This document shows, piece by piece, positions 23,901 to 31,354 of a stretch of DNA of 51,432 nucleotides (position 1 is its first letter; each line of letters opens with the position of its first letter). A program made the translations under genes and the position numbers. Source of the DNA: Candidatus Curtissbacteria bacterium RIFCSPLOWO2_02_41_11. GTDB taxonomy: Bacteria > Patescibacteriota > Microgenomatia > Curtissbacterales > GWA2-41-24. The stretch is from contig MFBU01000005.1 of the NCBI GenBank assembly GCA_001775055.1, positions 80,492-131,923 on the forward strand. The letters are read 5' to 3'. Below the pieces are notes generated by a model. The model ran no database searches. It was not told the origin of the DNA and saw only the letters and a list, made by a program, of their open reading frames with translations.

Positions 23901-24893
23901 ACTGACGGTCGGTCTGGTAATGTGCCTGTACTTACGGTCGGTACTTCTACCACAATTACTTTTAGCTTTACTATTCCTGCCGGTGCTTCTGAGGGATCTC
24001 ATAATGTTAGTATTTATGTAATTCCTAGTTGTACTATCACGCCACCTGACTATGAATGGAACAACAATAAAATTGTAAATTTACCCTACACCGTTAAGAT
24101 CAACTCCTGGTTTGAGACGACGGGCGGGGATGTGGGAAGCGGGGGGGAGATTTCAGTGAGCGTGAATTCGGCATTACTGTTACCTACCAAGCGTTATCAA
24201 GCAGACTATCTGGCGGCGGCAGGCGCCGGTTTGGGAGACGGCTCGACAAGTTTTCTGGTAACAAGGCCGCAGCCGACCACCGGTTGGACCATCAAAAATT
24301 ACAGTTCCCACAATTTAATCCCTAAAGATACGACCGTTTATGGCTATCTGGCTGGGAAGTTTAGGCAGAAGGCAATTGATTCTGGTTCGCAAGTCTGCAA
24401 CATTCCGGCAGGTTTGCCGGCTGGTGATCATTACTATTATTGCCTTGGCGATGCCGGTTTTCATGCAGGTAATGGGCCAAACGGTAATAATGTTTTCTTT
24501 ATTGATGGCAATTTGGTAATTGACGGAGATTTGACCTTGGCGCCAGGCGACACGGCTGTTTTTATCGTAGGAGGTAACATTACCATCAACAAGAAAGTGA
24601 GAGTGGCCGATGGGATTTTTATTGCCAAAGGTATCTTTAATGATGCTGGCGAAGACGGTGCTGCTGATGTGTTAGGATTGACTATCAATGGGGCAGTTTA
24701 TGCCACAACTGTTAATTTGGCAAGAGTTCTGGGTGGTACAGGGGTTTGTTCAGCATCACCTCTACCAGTTGAATGTGATAACACCAAAACTCCTGCCGAA
24801 ATTATCAACTTTGTCCCCAAATATCTGGTAGTTCTGGCCAGTAAAGATCTTCTTGGCTCCCAGCCAGTGAGTTGGAAAGAAGTTGCGCCCTGA
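20970..24893 (+). CDS. Large surface protein with CARDB and fibronectin-like domains
   Basis: 1307 aa. Signal or anchor helix at residues 13-33. Two homologous segments of about 90 aa follow (near 205 and 290; both have AEGRCD...NPIVHLEWTSTTGDS...WVVRS.LD). Then CARDB domains near 388 (PDLTVSMSLNKSYYSPGETATATITIRN), 768 (PDLTVSAFAMPNGNLGQTVNA) and 895 (FDLTVTGSLAGAPFTTVSPGDT), with a fibronectin-like domain near 640. The C-terminal domain of about 260 aa (VFFIDGNLVIDGDLTLAPGDTAVFIVGGNI) resembles the end of the two PilX-like proteins at the right edge. It is probably an adhesin or cell-wall protein. Confidence 0.82.
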   Translation: MKVDKIIRFVCIVKGRLRFFFWFLFSFILLSFLTVILEKPVLATDYIGSVGRYKDPDPAPYCGIQKINFNNFSVSSPSSGSTYATEQFVSVSAAWIIENTNNNCDGSGVARKITHEAQVELNDGVHNPILTPLYGSVQWSDGLKSYESKPFSKSGSLQIPKDSSVWATGSNQRAGILSNVWVEGSGLANIFFANYINTYTPGGGGAITINKAEGRCDSYGNPIVHLEWTSTTGDSSYDIRRNDILYAEAVNSPWNSAAQNFNEQHSWVVRSRLDTNIQAERLVTTPSSCGGGVAVTITTAEGRCDGSNNPIVHLEWTSTTGDSKYAIKKINPSNGTEVGATEGTSPWDSGAQGFNETYTWVVRSELDSTIEDRESVTTRSSCAGGGNPDLTVSMSLNKSYYSPGETATATITIRNSGDGNAGGGFNTHFYYTNGWENLSTPDPVCPQEGNVDHHNDDLVSGATDTYYPTFTVPTSDGQYTARAFADVFCAISESNDSNNVGSRDYYVSSVTPEVGIQVFYDKDVNGLLDAGESFNDSGNSAFSSSIATVTLNGTSVSLDAYGTSGQDVTFGTQRARITTSAPWGPTNWSNQDAYYYPNVYGPYPYSSRTATSGTATASLLPPNDGIYFYLGINVPPPSTPANLSATPSCNGANSQITFSWRDSTGETGYWLDVSTDSNWASWGYISRPASSTTPVTFTWDSTTTLSTTNGGPTVIANNTPYYWRVQAVNAGGGSPHVYPYNKLIPPGDIGSNPPDSTKVPVVTLDCPLKPDLTVSAFAMPNGNLGQTVNASVTVRNNAGAVVPTGTTFEVSIKLDSSTMDCSSQKDATKTVTLTTPWAQNTNLAALTIPVTMRGTLGLSKTAVAMVDSQGTPPNCTIAETNETNNTRTDPYALYGFDLTVTGSLAGAPFTTVSPGDTLSGTLTVTNQAPPANMNSPATAVGVWPGLTSTESALPTCPSPPGSGSIPPSGVTYSTGYFTDGRSGNVPVLTVGTSTTITFSFTIPAGASEGSHNVSIYVIPSCTITPPDYEWNNNKIVNLPYTVKINSWFETTGGDVGSGGEISVSVNSALLLPTKRYQADYLAAAGAGLGDGSTSFLVTRPQPTTGWTIKNYSSHNLIPKDTTVYGYLAGKFRQKAIDSGSQVCNIPAGLPAGDHYYYCLGDAGFHAGNGPNGNNVFFIDGNLVIDGDLTLAPGDTAVFIVGGNITINKKVRVADGIFIAKGIFNDAGEDGAADVLGLTINGAVYATTVNLARVLGGTGVCSASPLPVECDNTKTPAEIINFVPKYLVVLASKDLLGSQPVSWKEVAP

Positions 24894-24907
24894 TGCGGAG
24901 CATCAGG

Positions 24908-25046
24908 ATGGTTGAGAGGGTCGGGAGGATAGAGAAGGTTAAGAAGGTATGAAGGTTAAGAAGACTGAGAAGATTAAGAGAGTGAAAGAGGAAATTTATA
25001 TTACTACCTTCTGAATCTTCCGTACCTTCTTAATCCTCTTAACCAT
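24908..25046. mobile_element. Gene-less two-arm nonamer element, termini ATGGTT/AACCAT
   Basis: Begins ATGGTTGAGAGGGTCGGG and ends CTTAATCCTCTTAACCAT. The left arm is purine-rich (GAAGGTTAA, GAAGATTAA units) and the right arm is the pyrimidine-rich complement (ACCTTCTGA, ATCTTCCGT). It can fold into one long imperfect hairpin with an AT-rich loop. It lies 6 nt from a gene-carrying element with the same termini. Confidence 0.7.
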
Positions 25047-25052
25047 TTTTTT

Positions 25053-25412
25053 ATGGTTGACTTTAAGAAACTGCGTGTTTGGCAAGTTGCTCACGAGGGC
25101 ACTCTCAAAATCTATAAATTGACATCAGAACTTCCAAAAACTGAGTTGTTTGGTTTGGTTTCTCAACTTCGAAGAGCGGCAGTTTCGGTCGAACTTAATA
25201 TTGCAGAAAGTGAAGGCAGGTTTAATAAACAAGAAAAAATCCAGTTCCTTTATATGGCACGGGCTTCTGCAGTTGAAGTAAAAGCAGCGTTAGTGATTGT
25301 TTCAGATTTATATCATGGGCTAGCCCAAAAGTCCGATGAAATAATTAAATTATATGATCAACTTGAAGCACAACTAAATAGTTTAATAGGGTATCGAAAA
25401 AGATCTTCTTAA
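25053..25412 (+). CDS. Four-helix-bundle protein (23S rRNA intervening-sequence/S23 family)
   Basis: 119 aa. Conserved family features: FKKLRVWQVAHEGTLKIYKL, LFGLVSQLRRAAVSVELNIAESEGR, FLYMARASAVEVKAALVIVSDL. Proteins of this family are encoded within intervening sequences of 23S rRNA in Leptospira and Coxiella and are structurally related to the Avd accessory protein of diversity-generating retroelements. Here the gene is intergenic; its ATG lies in the left inverted terminus and its last codons (RSS then TAA) in the right array. Function unknown; nucleic-acid binding is plausible. Confidence 0.88.
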   Translation: MVDFKKLRVWQVAHEGTLKIYKLTSELPKTELFGLVSQLRRAAVSVELNIAESEGRFNKQEKIQFLYMARASAVEVKAALVIVSDLYHGLAQKSDEIIKLYDQLEAQLNSLIGYRKRSS

Positions 25413-25443
25413 TCTTCTTTATCTTCTAAACCGTCTTAACCAT
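25053..25443. mobile_element. Candidate IVS-like element carrying a four-helix-bundle gene, termini ATGGTT/AACCAT
   Basis: The left terminus ATGGTTGACTTTAAG is the start codon and first codons of the gene. The right side is TCTTCTTAATCTTCTTTATC...CCGTCTTAACCAT. Both neighbours (24908-25046, 25521-25643) end the same way without a gene. Mobility is inferred. Confidence 0.55.
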
Positions 25444-25520
25444 AGAATGATCTCTTTAGGTAATATTTCGGTCATTAAATTGTAATTTGCCACTTGATTG
25501 ATATTTGACGGAGTTTTAGA

Positions 25521-25643
25521 ATGCGGAAGTTGAGTAGGCCAAGAAGGTCGAGAGGACCGTGAGGGTACGGAGGACCACTTGTAGATTCTCCGATTGATCT
25601 TCACCTTCTGTATCTTCCGAACCATCTTGATCCTCTGAACCAT
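25521..25643. mobile_element. Second gene-less two-arm nonamer element, ends in GAACCAT
   Basis: Starts ATGCGGAAGTTGAGTAGGCC with units AGAAGGTCG, AGAGGACCG and TGAGGGTACGG. The right arm has ATCTTCACC, TTCTGTATC, TTCCGAACC, ATCTTGATC and CTCTGAACCAT. It lies 9 nt before the mreB start, between the four-helix-bundle element and mreB. Confidence 0.68.
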
Positions 25644-25652
25644 TAATAAGTC

Positions 25653-26669
25653 ATGTTACCCTTTTTCAAAACGAAACGCCTCGGCATTGATCTTGGTACT
25701 GCCAGTTGTCTGGTCTGGTCTTCCGGTGAAGGCGTGGTTCTAAACGAGCCGAGCGTGGTTGCGGTTGATAGCATTTCCGGTAAAGTAATGGCCGTTGGCA
25801 GTCAGGCCGCTGAAATGCTAGGCCGAACCGTTGGTAATTTAGTTGCCCAGAGGCCGCTTCGCGACGGTGTGGTTGCCGACTTTTTGGTGGCTGAGAGTAT
25901 GCTTGCCTATTTTTTGGATAAGGTATTGGGTTCCTCGCGCCTAGCCCGGCCCGAGGTGATGGTTTGTATTCCCTGGGGAATTACTCAGGTGGAAAGGCGG
26001 GCGGTTCTTGAAGCGGCGCTTTCGGCAGGCGCCAAGGCCGCATATCTGATTGAGCATCCGCTTTCGGCAGCAATCGGCGCCAAACTGCCCATCGAGGCCT
26101 CGGTTGGCAATATGATTGTTGATATCGGCGCCGGCCAAGTGGGCGCGGCAGTGATTTCACTGGGCGGTATTGTGGCGGCAGCTAGCACCAAAAGCGGCGG
26201 CGACAGGCTTGACGAGGCAATCATGACTTATGTCAGGCGCTCTCATAATCTTTTGATTTCGGAGCGCATGGCCCAGGAAATTAAGATTAAAATCGGTTCG
26301 GCTGTTACCACAGGGCCCAGAAAGAGCATTGATGTTAAGGGCCGGGATGCGATTTTGGGTATGCCCAAAACCGTGACTGTCAATTCGGAGGAAGTAGCCG
26401 CAGCAATGGCGCCGGTTTTGGTGCAAATTATCAATTGCATTAAGAGTGTGCTAGAAAAGACCCCGCCGGAACTATCAAGCGACATTATTGATCGGGGAAT
26501 AGTCATGACCGGCGGAACTTCCCAGCTTAGGAATTTAGACCGTTTGATTAGCACTGCGACAGGTTTATCTTGCCATGTAGCCGAGGATCCGGTAAGTTGC
26601 GTGGTTTACGGCACAGGCACAGCACTGGAGAATATCGAGCATTGGAAAAAGGTAGTTAGTGTGAGGTAG
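25653..26669 (+). CDS. mreB: Rod shape-determining protein MreB
   Basis: 338 aa actin-family cytoskeletal protein that guides lateral wall synthesis at the inner membrane. Hallmarks: phosphate-1 loop GIDLGTASCLVW, NEPSVVAVD, phosphate-2 motif IVDIGAGQVGAAVISLGGIV, and the adenosine-binding segment GIVMTGGTSQLRNLD. Phosphate-2 in MreB is usually VVDIGGGT; here it is IVDIGAGQ, a small departure. ATG 25653 follows the element at 25521-25643 by 9 nt, and no ribosome site is seen. Confidence 0.93.
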   Translation: MLPFFKTKRLGIDLGTASCLVWSSGEGVVLNEPSVVAVDSISGKVMAVGSQAAEMLGRTVGNLVAQRPLRDGVVADFLVAESMLAYFLDKVLGSSRLARPEVMVCIPWGITQVERRAVLEAALSAGAKAAYLIEHPLSAAIGAKLPIEASVGNMIVDIGAGQVGAAVISLGGIVAAASTKSGGDRLDEAIMTYVRRSHNLLISERMAQEIKIKIGSAVTTGPRKSIDVKGRDAILGMPKTVTVNSEEVAAAMAPVLVQIINCIKSVLEKTPPELSSDIIDRGIVMTGGTSQLRNLDRLISTATGLSCHVAEDPVSCVVYGTGTALENIEHWKKVVSVR

Positions 26670-26753
26670 CGACTAGTTGCTAGTGGCTAGCGTCTAGATT
26701 AGATCATTTTCCCTGCTTATTGACTAGCCCCTAGACTCTAACTAAACTAGACC
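26670..26753. repeat. Two-arm CTAGTTG/CTAGACT heptamer element
   Basis: Left arm GCGACTAGTTGCTAGTGGCT and right arm ACTAGCCCCTAGACTCTAAC enclose a loop of about 35 nt. The glycosyltransferase ATG follows at once. Confidence 0.85.
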
Positions 26754-26755
26754 CT

Positions 26756-28198
26756 ATGCTGATTGGTTTTGATGCTTCGCGGGCATTTGCTAGCGAGGCT
26801 ACAGGTACGGAGAATTATTCGCTGAACCTTTTGCGCTCTTTGGCTAAAATTGATCGCAAGAATAGGTACCGAGTGTACTTAAGGGAAGGTTCGATGGGTC
26901 CTGTCAGCAGTTTCCTTCCCATCAGTGCTCAGTCTTCTTTCACATCCCAACCTTCTCAATCTTCCAAACCTGAAGCCTTGCGCGCTGTCGGGAGCCCTTC
27001 CTCTGCTGCCACCCATCGAACAGAGTGGCCTCCTAATTTCGAGTTCAAGGTGGTTCGACCGTATCGTCTCTGGACGCAGCTTGGTTTAGCCTTGGAAACG
27101 TGGCGAAATCCGGTGGATATTCTATTCGTGCCTGCGCACACACTGCCGGTTTTGAGGAGAAGGAATTGGGAAGTGGGATATAGAGATAATCTAACTTCTC
27201 ATATCAAAAATCTAGCTTCTCACTTCTCACCTCTCACTTCTAAACGTACAAAGTACGTTGTTACCATCCACGACCTCGGTGTAGAATACCTGCCTGGTTA
27301 TCATCAGTTCCCCCAGCGATATTATTTGGATTTGGCTAGCCGTTATGCAGCAAAGCGAGCTGACGCCGTCATTGCCGTTTCGAAAGCCACCAAGCGTGAT
27401 TTGATCAAACAATACGCAATTGCTACAAAAAAGATCTTTGTAGTGCCAGAGGGGGTGGATAGGCGGCTTTTTAGGCCGAGTTCAAAGTCGGAAGTTCAAA
27501 GTGTAAAGTCGAAATTTAAAATTAAGGAACCTTATATTCTGTTTGTAGGGACGGTGCAGCCGAGGAAGAACTTAGAGATGTTGATAAAGGCTTTCAGCCT
27601 TTTAGTTGGTAGTAGGAACAAAACTACAAACTACGTACTACAAACTACAAACTTACTTATCGCCGGCAAGCTTGGTTGGGATTATCAAGAAATTTTGGAG
27701 GCACCTAAAAAATTTGGGGTGGAGGATAGGGTTAAGTTTTTAGGGTATGTTGCGCGGGAAGATTTGCCGTCTCTTTACTCGGGTGCGACAGTTTTGGCGG
27801 CTCCTAGCTTATTTGAGGGGTTTGATCTACCTATTTTAGAGGCACTATCCTGTGGTTGTAGGGTGGTAGCCAGTGATATACCACCTCACAGAGAGATCTA
27901 TAGGAAAATTTTCCATTTTCCAGGTTCCATTTTCCATTTATCTAAAAATTTCCCAATTGAAGAATCGAAAATCAATGGCAAATGGCAAATGGAATATGGC
28001 AAATCGAGGTTTAACGAGGCTATGACTTTGGTAAAACCAAATGATATTAAACTTTGGTCCCATGTTTTATATCAATATATATCACAATATGAGATAAGTA
28101 AACCTTTCACATCTTTTCAAAAACAGTTAGCCTCTAAATTCTCGTGGGAAGAGGCTGTCAAAAGCACCCTGGCTGTTTTTGAGGGACTTTTGAGTTAG
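26756..28198 (+). CDS. GT4-type glycosyltransferase with about five repeat-encoded inserts
   Basis: 480 aa, roughly 100 longer than typical. Family core: GFDASRAFASEATGTENYS at the N-terminus, VVTIHDLGVEYLP, DAVIAVSKATKRDL, PYILFVGTVQPRKNLE, and the donor-sugar site APSLFEGFDLPILEALSCGCRVVASD (EX7E-like). Inserts not expected in the fold and encoded by short repeats lie near residues 57-95, 144-166, 242-257, 285-300 and 382-418. The last one (FHFPGSIFHLSKN...INGKWQMEYGK) is a complete two-arm CCATTTT/AAATGG element. Transfers a sugar from a nucleotide donor, probably for surface glycans with the WecG/TagA-like neighbour. Confidence 0.87.
   Translation: MLIGFDASRAFASEATGTENYSLNLLRSLAKIDRKNRYRVYLREGSMGPVSSFLPISAQSSFTSQPSQSSKPEALRAVGSPSSAATHRTEWPPNFEFKVVRPYRLWTQLGLALETWRNPVDILFVPAHTLPVLRRRNWEVGYRDNLTSHIKNLASHFSPLTSKRTKYVVTIHDLGVEYLPGYHQFPQRYYLDLASRYAAKRADAVIAVSKATKRDLIKQYAIATKKIFVVPEGVDRRLFRPSSKSEVQSVKSKFKIKEPYILFVGTVQPRKNLEMLIKAFSLLVGSRNKTTNYVLQTTNLLIAGKLGWDYQEILEAPKKFGVEDRVKFLGYVAREDLPSLYSGATVLAAPSLFEGFDLPILEALSCGCRVVASDIPPHREIYRKIFHFPGSIFHLSKNFPIEESKINGKWQMEYGKSRFNEAMTLVKPNDIKLWSHVLYQYISQYEISKPFTSFQKQLASKFSWEEAVKSTLAVFEGLLS
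27896..28010. repeat. Complete two-arm heptamer element in frame inside the glycosyltransferase
   Basis: Left arm AAATTTTCCATTTTCCAGG and TTCCATTTTCCATTT; right arm AATGGCAAATGGCAAATGG and AATATGGCAAAT. The arms are inverted complements of a 7-nt unit around a loop of about 35 nt. Confidence 0.8.
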
Positions 28199-28273
28199 AA
28201 TGAAAGAAACAACAGCTTCAAAAGTTCCAAAAAGCTAATTTTTTGAAGGAAAATTGAGGCTGGGAGGCGATAA

Positions 28274-29068
28274 ATGGTCCTAAAACGGTCGAAAAACAAT
28301 AATCAGGTACCCAAAATTGACATTTTGGGTGTAAAAATAGACGATATTTCACAAAACCTGGCGGTTCAAAAGGTGTTGGAACTGGCAAAAGATAACAAAA
28401 AAAGCCATTATGTGGTTACGGTTAACAGTGAATTTGTAATGCTGGCTCGCAAAAATCGCCAGTTTTTGAAGATTTTAAATGAAGCTGATCTAGCTTTAGC
28501 CGACGGTGCGGGTGTTGTCTTTTCGAAGCTGATTTTTGGGGGTAAAGTCCGAGATCGTATAACAGGCGTTAATTTAATCGAAAAAATATGTCAAAAAAGT
28601 GCAATTCGGGCTATCAGAATAGGATTTTTGGGTGGTTTTGGCAACGTAGCAGCTATGGTTGCAAAGCGCCAAAAATCAACTAATCCTAATCTTAAAGTTG
28701 TTTTTGCCCAATCTGGAGATCCATCTATAGGCTATGATTTGAGGCTAAAAAGACAACTTTTGCAGTTAGGACGCATTGATGTACTTTTTGTTGCCTATGG
28801 CATGGGTCGGCAGGAATTTTGGGTAGAAAGAAACAAGGATGATCTTAATATCGGCGTTTTTATCGGGGTCGGAGGAGCATTTGACTATCTTTCCATGGTG
28901 AAAAAAAGGGCACCGGAATTTTTGCAGAATTGGGGGATGGAGTGGTTTTGGCGGCTTTTAATGGAACCGACAAGAATTTGGCGGATGAGAGTTTTACCGG
29001 CGTTTTTAATTTTAATTCTTTGGTTTTGGACGATTAAAATTTTAAAGTTGTATAAACCCTATAAATAA
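28274..29068 (+). CDS. WecG/TagA/CpsF family glycosyltransferase (GT26)
   Basis: 264 aa. Characteristic motifs: VVTVNSEFVMLARKN, ADLALADGAGVVFSKL (family: DADGxGVV), RITGVNLIEKIC, IGFLGGFGNVA, VLFVAYGMGRQEFWV, GVFIGVGGAFDYLS and RAPEFLQNWGMEWFWRLLMEPTR. A C-terminal hydrophobic helix suggests membrane association. It transfers N-acetylmannosamine-type sugars to lipid-linked acceptors in known members. A good ribosome site (GGGAGG) precedes ATG 28274, unlike most genes here. Confidence 0.93.
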   Translation: MVLKRSKNNNQVPKIDILGVKIDDISQNLAVQKVLELAKDNKKSHYVVTVNSEFVMLARKNRQFLKILNEADLALADGAGVVFSKLIFGGKVRDRITGVNLIEKICQKSAIRAIRIGFLGGFGNVAAMVAKRQKSTNPNLKVVFAQSGDPSIGYDLRLKRQLLQLGRIDVLFVAYGMGRQEFWVERNKDDLNIGVFIGVGGAFDYLSMVKKRAPEFLQNWGMEWFWRLLMEPTRIWRMRVLPAFLILILWFWTIKILKLYKPYK

Positions 29069-29565
29069 GACATAAATTTTGTTAATTTAGTAACTATAAG
29101 TTTTAGACAAATTGACGGTTATGAATCAATCATAAAAATCTTAAAATTGACGATGACTTGTAAGAATAATTATTGAACATTTCAACTGCTTTGTATTTTT
29201 TTAAGGAACGAGACAGAAACTAAAATTTCTACGCACTGTATATAATTCAGGTCTAAAGTAATATATTTACTCAATAGACTGCTAAAGGACAGTTATCAAG
29301 TTAATATTATAAGTATTATAGTATCAATGATATAAAGCAATTCCAAAAACTATTTAGTTTTTGCTTATTTATAAGTCAACAAGATTATTAGGGAAACTGT
29401 TTATAAATTTAATTTTTTAAACTTGTAATTTTTTATTAGAGGTTCCAATTAGTGTCAAATGGATTAGTTTGATCTATTATGTTCACATTTCTAGTTTTTA
29501 GGTCTATGTTTGTAAATATATTTTTAGTAAACTTAAAATAGAATTATCAAGAATAATTTTCACTT
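29069..29565. other. AT-rich, repeat-free intergenic region of about 500 nt
   Basis: I see no ORF, tRNA, rRNA or heptamer array here. The composition is far richer in A+T than the surroundings, with many stops in all frames and scattered TATAAT-like strings. It may hold the promoter of the galT-like gene. No DnaA-box cluster was recognised. Confidence 0.6.
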
Positions 29566-30444
29566 ATGGCCAAATTTGTTCCGGATATAACTACCAATCG
29601 TTGGATTATTATTGCCGAAGGCAGATCTAAGCGACCGAAAGATCTCGGTAAGCCAGAGCAGGCCGGGGTTAATAAGTTTTGTGTTTTTTGTCCGGGCTAT
29701 GAAAAGCTTTCGGGCACGGAAGTCTATCGTATTGGTCCGGGTGAGCCTAATTCATCCGGTTGGCAGGTTCGGGTAATTAGCAACAAATACCCGATTACCG
29801 ACTTTCATGAGGTGATTATCCACTCTCCGGATGACGCGAAAGATATTGACAGCCTTCCTTTGAATCAGGTTCACAAGATTCTTTTGACTTTTCGCGACCG
29901 CTATAACTTCCATGCCAAAAACGGCCATGTTTTGATCTTTAATAATGTTGGTGAGGCGGCCGGAGCCTCAATTCGGCATCCTCATTCCCAGCTGGTGGTA
30001 ATCCCCAAGCAGATTAATCTTGACGCTTTGGCGTTTGAACCCATTCTCAATGTAGTCGTTGATAACCAGCGCTTTGTTGTCTTTTGCCCTGATTTTTCGC
30101 AGTGGCCTTTTGAGGTTTGGATTGCCCCAAAGATCCGTAACCAGTATTTTGGCCAGATTACGGCGGAGGCCATTAGTGATTTGGCGGCGGTTTTGCAGGA
30201 TACCTTAAAAAGGTTAATTTCCCATTTAACAGCCGGCGAGCATTTTCATCCGGGCGTGCCAATGGTGAGCTTTAAAGACGGACCGGCGTACAATTTTTAT
30301 ATTCATCATGGGCAGGACTGGTATATTAGGATTATCCCGAGATTAGTTCACCGGGCAGGACTGGAACTTGGGACCGGACTTTCGGTCAATATTATTGACC
30401 CTACGGACGCTGCCGAGATCCTAAGACAGGAAGTGAAAGTTTGA
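29566..30444 (+). CDS. galT: Galactose-1-phosphate uridylyltransferase-like protein (HIT superfamily)
   Basis: 292 aa. Motifs: zinc CxxC (CVFCPG near residue 44), RVISNKYP, and the nucleotidyl-transfer site GASIRHPHSQLVVIP with the HxHxQ triad near 139-143. A second zinc-like region and HPGVPMVSFKDGPAYNFYIHH fill the C-terminal half. It exchanges UMP between UDP-glucose and galactose-1-phosphate, or a related nucleotidyl transfer. Works with galU and the phosphohexomutase of this window in nucleotide-sugar supply. Somewhat shorter than classical GalT (about 345 aa). Confidence 0.85.
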   Translation: MAKFVPDITTNRWIIIAEGRSKRPKDLGKPEQAGVNKFCVFCPGYEKLSGTEVYRIGPGEPNSSGWQVRVISNKYPITDFHEVIIHSPDDAKDIDSLPLNQVHKILLTFRDRYNFHAKNGHVLIFNNVGEAAGASIRHPHSQLVVIPKQINLDALAFEPILNVVVDNQRFVVFCPDFSQWPFEVWIAPKIRNQYFGQITAEAISDLAAVLQDTLKRLISHLTAGEHFHPGVPMVSFKDGPAYNFYIHHGQDWYIRIIPRLVHRAGLELGTGLSVNIIDPTDAAEILRQEVKV

Positions 30445-30763
30445 TTTCCCTTTTGGTCGCGCAGATTGCTGCCATCAAAAAACGCTCGGTCCACCGTTAT
30501 TTAAGTTCGATTTATTGAATCCGCCTCGCTCATGCCTCCGTCCCGCACTAACTTTTAAGGAAGTTCGGTGTTTTAATTTGAGCGGGACTTCGTCATGTTT
30601 TTGATTGTCAGCAATCATGCGCTCAAGAAAAAATTTGTGATAGGGAGATTATTGGAGCCTGTGGTATTCTCGTGAGCTGGCTCTGTCATGTTTTGATGAC
30701 TTCAGACTAACTTATATACGCCTTGCCCCACCCCTCGCGGAGTTTACATCGGATCAAGGATTG
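30445..30763. other. Intergenic region with inverted and direct repeats, left flank of the cargo gene
   Basis: A TCCCGC...GCGGGA inverted pair (about 30540-30592) and a partial ACTTCGTCATGTTTTTGAT copy near 30590 precede the first full direct repeat (30685-30745). No gene seen. Confidence 0.6.
30685..30745. repeat. Direct repeat, left copy
   Basis: GTCATGTTTTGATGACTTCA, then GACTAACTTATATACGCC and CCTCGCGGAGTTT. It matches 31350-31406 over about 60 nt with few differences. It begins with the palindrome GTCAT/ATGAC. Confidence 0.88.
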
Positions 30764-31354
30764 TTAGGCTGTTTCGGCTACAACCGTACGGAGGTCAACC
30801 ACTTCCATTAAATTTGGGTTACCCCGATAAATGATGCCATCATAACCGGCTTTTTGGGCACGCCCAGCAATAATGGCTTCGGCTTCCCGAAACTTTGCAA
30901 GATTATGCAGATATCGATGAGCCGTGTTCATGTCCCGGTCGGTACCATCGGTGCGTAAGGCATTGACCGCACCTTCATGGGAGGTGACACAAAGCGGATT
31001 TTGAAACTCGACTCTTACTGCACTAACGCGAGCCCCCTTTTTCCTTCTGCCGTAATCCGATGCCAGAAGAGGAGAAGTAGTTAAAGACAAACCTGTCTTT
31101 TTCTCCAATCCAGGTTCATCACCACTACCCCTTATTAGAGTCCCAGTAAAAGCTTGACCGGTCTTTAAGTTTAATAGTCTTGATTCAGTTTCCTTTAATT
31201 CTGATGCCGTGGGAATTGACCATTGTTCGTCGACTGAAGCAGTGGCGGTTTCTTGGAACTCAGCCATGACAATTTTATTTTGGCATTTTGGCAAACACAG
31301 ATGCAAATTTCGTTTTCCATTGACGCCGTGCATTCTTTTAGTTGACTTCGTCAT
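30764..31354 (-). CDS. ADP-ribosyltransferase-like protein (ART-PolyVal type), candidate toxin/effector
   Basis: 196 aa from ATG 31354, which lies inside the right direct repeat; ATG 31267 (MAEFQETATAS) gives 167 aa and may be the real start. The pattern TGTLIRGSGDE, then LSLTTSPLLASDYG, VRVEFQNPL and AGYDGIIYRGNPNLMEVVDL resembles single-domain ART folds of phage and polymorphic-toxin proteins (G/R strand, S/T-rich strand then A..Y helix, YDGxI...EVV end). Assignment is by pattern only. It is the sole gene between two 60-nt direct repeats, on the strand opposite to its neighbours, and looks acquired. Confidence 0.5.
   Translation of the reverse strand: MTKSTKRMHGVNGKRNLHLCLPKCQNKIVMAEFQETATASVDEQWSIPTASELKETESRLLNLKTGQAFTGTLIRGSGDEPGLEKKTGLSLTTSPLLASDYGRRKKGARVSAVRVEFQNPLCVTSHEGAVNALRTDGTDRDMNTAHRYLHNLAKFREAEAIIAGRAQKAGYDGIIYRGNPNLMEVVDLRTVVAETA

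Noticed and set aside
24891-24906. TGATGCGGAGCATCA as a transcription terminator of the CARDB gene
   Set aside because: The hairpin is short and is not followed by a T-run.
29069-29565. Replication origin
   Set aside because: AT-rich, but no DnaA-box cluster or neighbouring dnaA/dnaN was seen.
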